From NCBI GenBank assembly GCA_017508195.1, contig JAFVZL010000049.1, forward strand, positions 1-50,817: a DNA stretch of 50,817 nucleotides. Reading direction: 5' to 3'. Numbering within the stretch: position 1 is the first letter of the stretch; every line of letters begins with the position of its first letter. Below the pieces are notes generated by a model. The model did not search any database and had not been told where the DNA came from. It worked only from the letters and a program-made list of their open reading frames with translations. Position numbers and translations under genes: made by a program. Of the stretch, positions 47,101 to 50,817 are shown piece by piece. Source of the DNA: Clostridia bacterium. Its GTDB lineage: Bacteria; Bacillota; Clostridia; Oscillospirales; CAG-272.

Positions 47101-50100
47101 AAGAACCTTGTCGCGCTCGGTGTTGTATCTCTCGAATGCAAGTGCATCACGGATCTCATCGCGCTTGGTCGGTCGGTCATTTTCGGAAGCCGACGCGTCC
47201 TCAATGCTGAAGGAAAGCACAACAGTTCTGTCCGTATAAAGAACGGAGATGGAGTGTGCACCCGTAGCAAGAGTCGCAAGATAAACTGCTTTAAGCGAAA
47301 TAATTGTGCTTCCGCTTCTAGCCTCGTAATATTTCTTGCTTACTCTCTTTCCATCAAGAGTAAGGCCGCGGAATTTCTCGTAAGGTGCATCGATCCTGAA
47401 CTCGAGCGAATCTCCGCTTCCCTTTGTCCATGTCGTAGCGCCCGGGAGATTTCCCTCTACTTCGGCATCTCTCGGTCTCTTATTCAAACTAGAGAGCTCT
47501 CTATCCCTCTGTCTCGAATATCTCTCAAATGACAGTGCAGCTTCTTCGGCATCACGGTCGGTAAGCTTTTCGGTAGGCGTAGCAATTACAGAAGGCTCTT
47601 CTTCGCCGTCCTCACTCAGTTTGTAAGGAAGAACAATTCCAGGTTCGGGCTCGTTCGCCTCTTTTCTGAGTGCTACATCTCTCTCGCGAGAGTATTCGGT
47701 AAATCTTGTGGCATCCTCCTCGATAATATCCTCGATGAGCTCTTTCTCACCGTCAATAAACTCAGGAACTCGCTCGGGCTCAACCTCCTCGGGAACCTTA
47801 TAGAGAAGATCTATCTTATCTTCACTAACCGTTCCCTCTCGAATTGCCCTTTCGCGCTCTGTGCTGTATTTCTCGAATGATACCGCATCCTCGCCTACAA
47901 CAGACTCATCATATGCCTTTTCAGCCTTAGTCTTAACGGACTCGGGCTTGGTCTCCGAAATCTGCTCGGTGGTATAGGTCGTAGTGATCTCTGCCTCGGG
48001 GATCTTACCCTCAGCCTTGATGCGTGCATCTCTTTCGCGAGTTTCCTTAGCGAATGCTACTGCATCCTCGCCAACTACGGACTCATCATATGCCTTTTCA
48101 GCATTAGTCTTGATAGTCTCGGGCTTTGTCTCGGAAATCTGCTCGGCGGTATAGGTCGTAGTGATCTCTGCCTCGGGGATCTTATCCTCAGCCTTGATGC
48201 GTGCATCTCTTGTGCGGGACTCCTTAGCAAATGCTACCGCATTCTCACCAACGACAGACTCATCATAAGCCTTCTCAGCCTTGGTCTTTACGGACTCGGG
48301 CTTGGTCTCCGAAATCTGCTCGGTGGTATAGGTCGTAGTGATCTCTGCCTCGGGGATCTTACCCTCAGCCTTGATGCGTGCATCTCTTGTGCGGGACTCC
48401 TTAGCAAATGCTACCGCATTCTCACCAACGACAGACTCATCATATGCCTTTTCAGCCTTAGTCTTGATAGTCTCGGGCTTAGTCTCGGTAATCTGCTCGG
48501 CGGTGTAGGTTGTAGCAATCTCTGCCTCGGGGATCTTTGCCTCTTCGGCAATTCTTGCATCGCGCTCACGAGAGGTCTTAAGGAAGGCTATTGCATCATC
48601 CTCAATAGCATCTGCCTCTATTTCCTCATCGTCGCGGGTGCGCTTATATTCGGTCTTTGTCTCGACTTCTTCGGGTACGTTATACGAGAGATCCGGCTCC
48701 ACTTCGGGTGCTTCGCCCTCGCGGATAGCCTTATCTCTTTCCTCACTGTACTGCTCGAATGCTACCGCATCCTCGCCAACCGCGGACTCATCATAAGCCT
48801 TCTCAGCCTTGGTCTTTACGGACTCGGGCTCTGCGAGCTGATCGGCAGTGTAAGGGATGGTGATCGTATCCTCGGGTATCTTACCCTCGGACTTGATTTC
48901 TTCATCTCTTCTACGCGAGTATCTTTCAAACTTGATCGCTTCATCTCCCTCGAGATGCTTATCAAGCATGCGCTCCTCGACGGTAGGTGCAAGAGAATTC
49001 GCAGGCTTCTTGATATTATCCGTCTTTCCGACATTCTCGACATTCTCGGGAGCATCATCTATCTTGTCCGCGATGGTCTTCAGCACCTCAAGAGGATTTG
49101 CGATATAGAACTTAATATCTATCTCACGGTCAATGAAAATGACTGTAAGCGTGTGTGTACCGTGGGCGAGCGTTTTAAGGAAGAGGATGCTGAGAGTAAT
49201 GATCGTGCTTCCCGCGCTTGCCCTATAATATTTGCTGTTAACCGGCTTTCCGTCTACCTTTATGCCCTTGAACTTCTCGAAGGGCGCATCAACACCGACG
49301 GTGAGAGGCTCCTTACTCTCCTGCTTCCATGCATTCTTACCGAATTCGAAGCCGCCCATCGGAGCATATTTATCTTCTTTTTCCGAAGCGGAATATCCGG
49401 CGTTATATCCATCTATGTAAGCCTCTTCAGATGTCAGACCGTCATACTGAGAACGGTCTCTGAACTGCTCGTTTTCACGGAAGAACTTATCGCGATCTCT
49501 GCTGTACTCAAGGAATGCAATCGCGGCATCCTCTTCACCATTAGCACCGCTCATACGAGTAGGCGTGTGATAATCGGCTACGTCGGGACCTTCGATATGC
49601 TCATAGAACCTCTTGTCCTCATCCGCAACGCGGCGAGCAAATTTATCCTCGGGTATCGGCTCTGCAACCGTCGGCTGTTCTTCTGCTGCCGGCTGCTCCT
49701 CCTCGACGGTCTCTGTGCTCTCGGCAATAAGTGCATCTCTGTCCTTGCTGTATTTAGCAAACGCAACGGCATCCTCACCGATAGCATCCTCGCTTACGAA
49801 ATCATCGTCCTCAAGCTCCCAAAGCTTCTTATTTCTCTCGCGAGAATAGCGGGCGAACTCCTCAGCACTCTTGATTATGTCCTGCTCGGTAGGCTCCTCA
49901 CCGTACTCGTAGTGATAGGTGTCATCCTCAAGATTTTCACTGACAGCTTTATCTCTTTCGCGAGAATATTCGACAAAGCGCTCAACGTCCGTCTCTATCT
50001 CCTTGTTATCGGGAGATAATACAGGCGGCTCTGCCTCTCCATCTTCCGGAGCAGTGGGTCTTTTAAGTATGTCAACAGAATCAGGATCGTCGAGAACAAC

Positions 50101-50817
50101 GTATACGTGCTGATCGCGCTCTGTGTAGATATCACTGTCGCGCTCTCGCGAGTAATCCTCAAAGCTGAGGGCATCGGATTCTATCTCACTGCTTGTAGGA
50201 TCCTTCTTTACCTCTACGATATCCGACTCATTCTCGACCTCGGCGAAATCATACTCTACTTCGGCTGTATCCTCAGCGGTAGCAACACGTTCATCGGAAC
50301 CGATATCGTAAATGACTTCAGTCTCGTCATTCTTTTGGGAAAGCTCACGGCTTCTTCTGGAGTACTCAGCAAATTCAAGCGCATCCTTCTCAAGATTGCT
50401 CTTGGTGGGTCTTCTAAGCTCTTCGGGTGCAGTTTCCTCACCGTCCGTGACGTAGACTACCTCTTCATCCTCACTTCTTTGCTCAGACTCCTCGCTATCG
50501 ACAACGTATTCTACGTCACCGTCCCTGCCAGACTCCGACTCATCCTCATCAAACTCGAATACAACCTCGCCGCGATCGATTGCTCTGTCTCTCTTCTTAG
50601 AGAACTCGGCAAATTCAAGCGCGTCCTTCTCAAGCTCGCTCGAAGTGGGTCTTCTCGACTCCTCGGGCTCGGACTTGTCTTCATCTGTTTCGTAGTCTAC
50701 GTTATCCGCATCGGATCCCTTTGCCTCGTCCTCGTCGGTTACGTAATCTACTTCCTCGTCATCGCTCTCTGAGGATTCCTCATCCTTGCCGAAGACATAG
50801 ACGATCTCCCCGTCGGG
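41119..50817 (-). CDS. Giant repetitive tail-anchored protein, 5' part outside window
   Basis: The minus-strand frame is open from the window edge to TAA at 41119-41121: 3232 codons, with no start needed inside. An ATG at 49554 is in frame, but about 420 codons of the same repeat pattern lie upstream, so the start is beyond the window. About 40 copies of an 18-residue amphipathic helix motif (DAxxFxxYSRERDxxI) are spaced by acidic, Pro/Thr-rich linkers that often carry LPYxVPEE-like segments. Three Ig/X2-like modules interrupt them. The last 450 residues are basic and helical. A membrane helix (about 41180-41245) and a short hydrophobic tail end the protein. Basic residues before the helix predict the bulk is cytosolic. 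I do not recognise a family. Confidence 0.88.
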   Translation of the reverse strand, partial: PDGEIVYVFGKDEESSESDDEEVDYVTDEDEAKGSDADNVDYETDEDKSEPEESRRPTSSELEKDALEFAEFSKKRDRAIDRGEVVFEFDEDESESGRDGDVEYVVDSEESEQRSEDEEVVYVTDGEETAPEELRRPTKSNLEKDALEFAEYSRRSRELSQKNDETEVIYDIGSDERVATAEDTAEVEYDFAEVENESDIVEVKKDPTSSEIESDALSFEDYSRERDSDIYTERDQHVYVVLDDPDSVDILKRPTAPEDGEAEPPVLSPDNKEIETDVERFVEYSRERDKAVSENLEDDTYHYEYGEEPTEQDIIKSAEEFARYSRERNKKLWELEDDDFVSEDAIGEDAVAFAKYSKDRDALIAESTETVEEEQPAAEEQPTVAEPIPEDKFARRVADEDKRFYEHIEGPDVADYHTPTRMSGANGEEDAAIAFLEYSRDRDKFFRENEQFRDRSQYDGLTSEEAYIDGYNAGYSASEKEDKYAPMGGFEFGKNAWKQESKEPLTVGVDAPFEKFKGIKVDGKPVNSKYYRASAGSTIITLSILFLKTLAHGTHTLTVIFIDREIDIKFYIANPLEVLKTIADKIDDAPENVENVGKTDNIKKPANSLAPTVEERMLDKHLEGDEAIKFERYSRRRDEEIKSEGKIPEDTITIPYTADQLAEPESVKTKAEKAYDESAVGEDAVAFEQYSEERDKAIREGEAPEVEPDLSYNVPEEVETKTEYKRTRDDEEIEADAIEDDAIAFLKTSRERDARIAEEAKIPEAEIATTYTAEQITETKPETIKTKAEKAYDESVVGENAVAFAKESRTRDARIKAEGKIPEAEITTTYTTEQISETKPESVKTKAEKAYDESVVGENAVAFAKESRTRDARIKAEDKIPEAEITTTYTAEQISETKPETIKTNAEKAYDESVVGEDAVAFAKETRERDARIKAEGKIPEAEITTTYTTEQISETKPESVKTKAEKAYDESVVGEDAVSFEKYSTERERAIREGTVSEDKIDLLYKVPEEVEPERVPEFIDGEKELIEDIIEEDATRFTEYSRERDVALRKEANEPEPGIVLPYKLSEDGEEEPSVIATPTEKLTDRDAEEAALSFERYSRQRDRELSSLNKRPRDAEVEGNLPGATTWTKGSGDSLEFRIDAPYEKFRGLTLDGKRVSKKYYEARSGSTIISLKAVYLATLATGAHSISVLYTDRTVVLSFSIEDASASENDRPTKRDEIRDALAFERYNTERDKVLETRAAQAVDAAEAAPKEPFMDSEPHTVNEVVEPTPTAATVTKPKSEVTKRDEVKDALEFQRYNTERDKVLETRAAQAVDAAEAAPKEPFMDSAPHTVNEVVEPTPTAATVTKPKSEVTKRDEVKDALEFQRYNTERDKVLETRAAQALDAREAAPKEPFMDSVPHTVNEVVEPDSVTIIKEEKIDIPYVVAAETVDKQTNVVIPGESDLIAEAIEEETLAFAEYSRKRDETIRIDALAREAEKIRKPYEADTSDIEPVTVKAEGTRVSKRDEVKDALRFEEYSRARDGEISVLASEAKEEVAVPYSATDVEETKPKSRISSAEEKFVVFEEGFEATEFAKYSRERDARIKAEGRIPETEASMPYGAEEVTEAKPTATRSKAEKLYDEAMVGEDAVAFAKESRTRDARIKAEGRIPETEASMPYGAEEVTEAKPTATRSKAEKLYDEAMVGEDAVAFAKESRTRDARIKAEDRISETEASMPYGAEEVTEAKPTATKSKAEKLYDEAMAGEDAVTFAKESRTRDARIKAEGRIPETEAFIPYGAADSTDASISVNSGDVDSRALADFEGDEAVAFEKYYRERDKEYRSTEPSDEDKIDLPYRVPEEKVRIVVPAEIDGEKELIADAIEADALAFKQFSEDRDREIRAIKAKEGETHADEYTSPYEANPGEWSKGSGKALEFRIDAPFEKFRGLSLDGKRVNKKYYEARSGSTIITIKPIYLNMLSVGEHALSVAYTDRVVSVFFSIADDAKPEAKPKKKSSDRDELRDALAFERYNTERDKVLETRAAQAADAAAAAPAEPFTDSVPHGVNEVVEPTPTATTVTKPKSEVTKRDEVKDALEFQRYNTERDKVLETRAAQVADAAARGVTEPYMDSTPHGVNEVVEPTPTKATVTKPKSEVTKRDKVADALAFERYNSERDKVLETRAAQAVDAAEAAPKEPFMDSEPHTVNEVVEPTPTKATVTKPKSEVTKRDEIRDALAFERYNTERDKVLETMAAQAVDAAAAAPTEPFTDTVPHGVNEVVEPTPTAATVTKPKSEVTKRDRLLDALAFERYNTERDKVLETMAAQAVDAAAAAPTEPFTDTVPHGVNEVVEPTPTKATVTKPKSEVTKRDRLLDALAFERYNTERDKVLETRAAEAAASAEANKEPFMDSVSHTIDEVIDPVRVSESVDPKAARRERLKAALEFEKYNRERDIQVKLQEENAAASASYEITEPVAEPVRTPVTEKGKKPEASKKSDDVRLIGIHDIGEEAAAPEYDINNVPGVDDMVEEIIENDAIAFSDYSKRRDEEIRRRAEESAVEPELRYVVKESFDDTAAPVTHTAKSSVTPKEERADAIAFERFSRERDKAIRVQVSENTREAEVVAEPISIVEDELPTPKTTSPKKATGSKRDEVRDALAFDKYSRERDGAIAGSGAATPEEDPKTPYTVSVTDEPRRTTVRVSAVEKAYEEKLDGEDAVKFREYFESRDRALKSGTSCAADEISLPYTINEEAASSAVSVKVSGEAAYIRKVEGESALEFAKYSRERDDAIKADPAITDEEKIDLPYTAPDEEKEEPVKMNLDGEEEIAEEALENDAVAFGEYSRGRDAAIKARNARELEAAEALERAVFDDPVIDEELARELAILEIETTDGERGRIDSEAQRIYELINGQNVREARAEERRTKAREMELLIRDERRIENRKARHERRWGKPIEGPVLEALIYDKKTLEKLSRAHQMRDIAYMKAKMAYIVSSLETECRTTSKEFSKRTWEENLELRDNKRDLKIARKRAPRAVSLEKADNRRYYSFVMTDLSTVRFGGAMDMALLGELREKLINLLVKRDEINERLTELYLGSARNGNAAERDKAERIARDKEHRTQSKLARKISITKVSNKYREKLYELMDEQVELAGAIARSRYILANERPSGRARKDALTTLEKSKKTFKKNKSTIRKIGKRALSEAKERRIKNGRFVLALMLILVIGAAAGVLIWKWQAVLNIVLSFFPFLGQLLP
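43612..44830 (-). repeat. Six tandem 210-bp (70-codon) repeats in the giant gene
   Basis: The segment encoding ERDKVLET recurs with anchors at 43711, 43921, 44131, 44341, 44551 and 44761, exactly 210 bases apart. Each unit encodes one RYNTERDKVL helix, an Ala-rich linker, EPFMDS or EPFTDT, and the VTKPKSEVTKRD segment. Near-identity at DNA level points to recent unequal exchange or slippage. Confidence 0.9.
44855..45115 (-). other. Ig/X2-like domain, third copy, in the giant protein
   Basis: About 85 residues with the pattern FRIDAPFEKFRGLSLDGKR, then YYEARSGSTIITIKPIYLN and a HALSVAYTDR strand. This is the beta-sandwich layout of X2-like or Ig-like modules of Gram-positive surface proteins. 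It is nearly the same as the copy at 47200-47455. Confidence 0.65.
45490..46090 (-). repeat. Four tandem 177-bp (59-codon) repeats in the giant gene
   Basis: The anchor CCTTGATGCGTGCATC occurs at 45519, 45696, 45873 and 46050, exactly 177 bases apart. Each unit encodes RIPETEASMPYGAEEVTEAK, a KAEKLYDEAM helix, and the AVAFAKESRTRDARI helix motif. Confidence 0.9.
46570..47180 (-). repeat. Three tandem 210-bp repeats in the giant gene
   Basis: The same 70-codon unit as at 43612-44830, with anchors at 46686, 46896 and 47106. The two blocks are separated by 1.7 kb of other repeat types, which suggests block duplication. Confidence 0.88.
47200..47455 (-). other. Ig/X2-like domain, second copy, in the giant protein
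   Basis: About 85 residues (FRIDAPYEKFRGLTLDGKR, YYEARSGSTIISLKAVYLA, VLYTDR). It stands directly before the 210-bp block, as the third copy does, so domain plus block were probably duplicated as one unit. Confidence 0.65.
47870..48560 (-). repeat. About four tandem 177-bp repeats in the giant gene
   Basis: Anchors at 48015, 48192 and 48369, 177 bases apart, with degenerate flanking units. The unit encodes KIPEAEITTTYTAEQISETK, KAEKAYDESV and the RTRDARI helix. It is a paralogue of the 45490-46090 unit with the same length. Confidence 0.88.
49090..49350 (-). other. Ig/X2-like domain, first copy, in the giant protein
   Basis: A more divergent copy (VGVDAPFEKFKGIKVDGKP, YYRASAGSTIITLSILFLK, LTVIFIDREI). 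Its position, about 490 residues into the visible part, may mark an older boundary between the acidic N-terminal repeats and the tandem blocks. Confidence 0.6.

Noticed and set aside
43612..48560. Regular tandem repeats considered as a CRISPR array
   Set aside because: Periods are 177 and 210 bp, exact multiples of three, the whole unit repeats rather than repeat plus unique spacer, and the frame is open throughout. No cas gene is present.
49554..49554. ATG at 49554 as the start of the giant gene
   Set aside because: The upstream frame continues with the same helix motif for about 420 codons to the window edge, so this methionine is internal.

Overview
This window looks like chromosomal DNA from an uncultured or gut-type member of class Clostridia (Bacillota). 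Pointers are a SCIFF-peptide radical SAM maturase, a type III glutamine synthetase, the Firmicutes-style rimP-nusA-ylxR-ylxQ-infB operon, near-consensus TTGACA/TATAAT promoters, and GGAGG-type ribosome binding sites. There is no tRNA, rRNA, CRISPR array, phage module or transposase that I can see. Genus cannot be assigned from sequence alone.

Layout. Positions 1-2872 (+) carry the SCIFF maturase and an overlapping Orn/Lys/Arg-decarboxylase-family enzyme, closed by a strong terminator. Positions 3059-13761 (-) are one tight run of ten genes dominated by phosphodiesterases and other hydrolases, including two unusual fusions (GNAT-membrane helix-GDPD and metallo-beta-lactamase-GDPD), an APH-type kinase, an SGNH hydrolase and a GH28-like beta-helix protein. 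Positions 13962-18925 (-) hold a YitT-type membrane protein, a four-helix-bundle protein, an array of palindromes, an rRNA methyltransferase, an AraC regulator and a DEDDh exonuclease. Positions 19039-21286 (+) hold glnN with its own promoter and terminator. Positions 21344-21714 (+) hold a promoter, a strongly folded RNA ending in a terminator, and a 54-residue cysteine-rich small protein. Positions 21901-33083 (-) hold an ABC exporter, recX, recA, galK, miaA, an alpha/beta hydrolase, a second palindrome array with an 88-bp direct repeat, a PfkB sugar kinase, a YhaN/SbcC-like ATPase and a Cys/His-rich DUF6062 protein. Positions 33224-35262 (+) hold an OGG1-type glycosylase with an inserted four-cysteine motif and an XRE regulator. 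Positions 35439-40735 (-) are the transcription/translation operon from rimP to infB with its promoter and leader hairpin.

The most striking object is the gene that fills 41119-50817 (-). It stays open to the window edge, so only its last 3232 codons are here. It encodes about 40 copies of a short helix motif (consensus DAxxFxxYSRERDxxI) separated by acidic linkers. The repeats fall in tandem blocks of exactly 59 and 70 codons. Three Ig/X2-like beta modules interrupt them, and the protein ends in a very basic helical segment and a C-terminal membrane helix. Charge around that helix suggests a cytosolic, tail-anchored giant scaffold. I do not recognise it as a described family.

Two intergenic regions (15300-15541 and 28663-28944) are built almost wholly from short palindromes, and both abut the stop codon of the upstream gene. 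They look like members of a palindromic repeat class in this genome.
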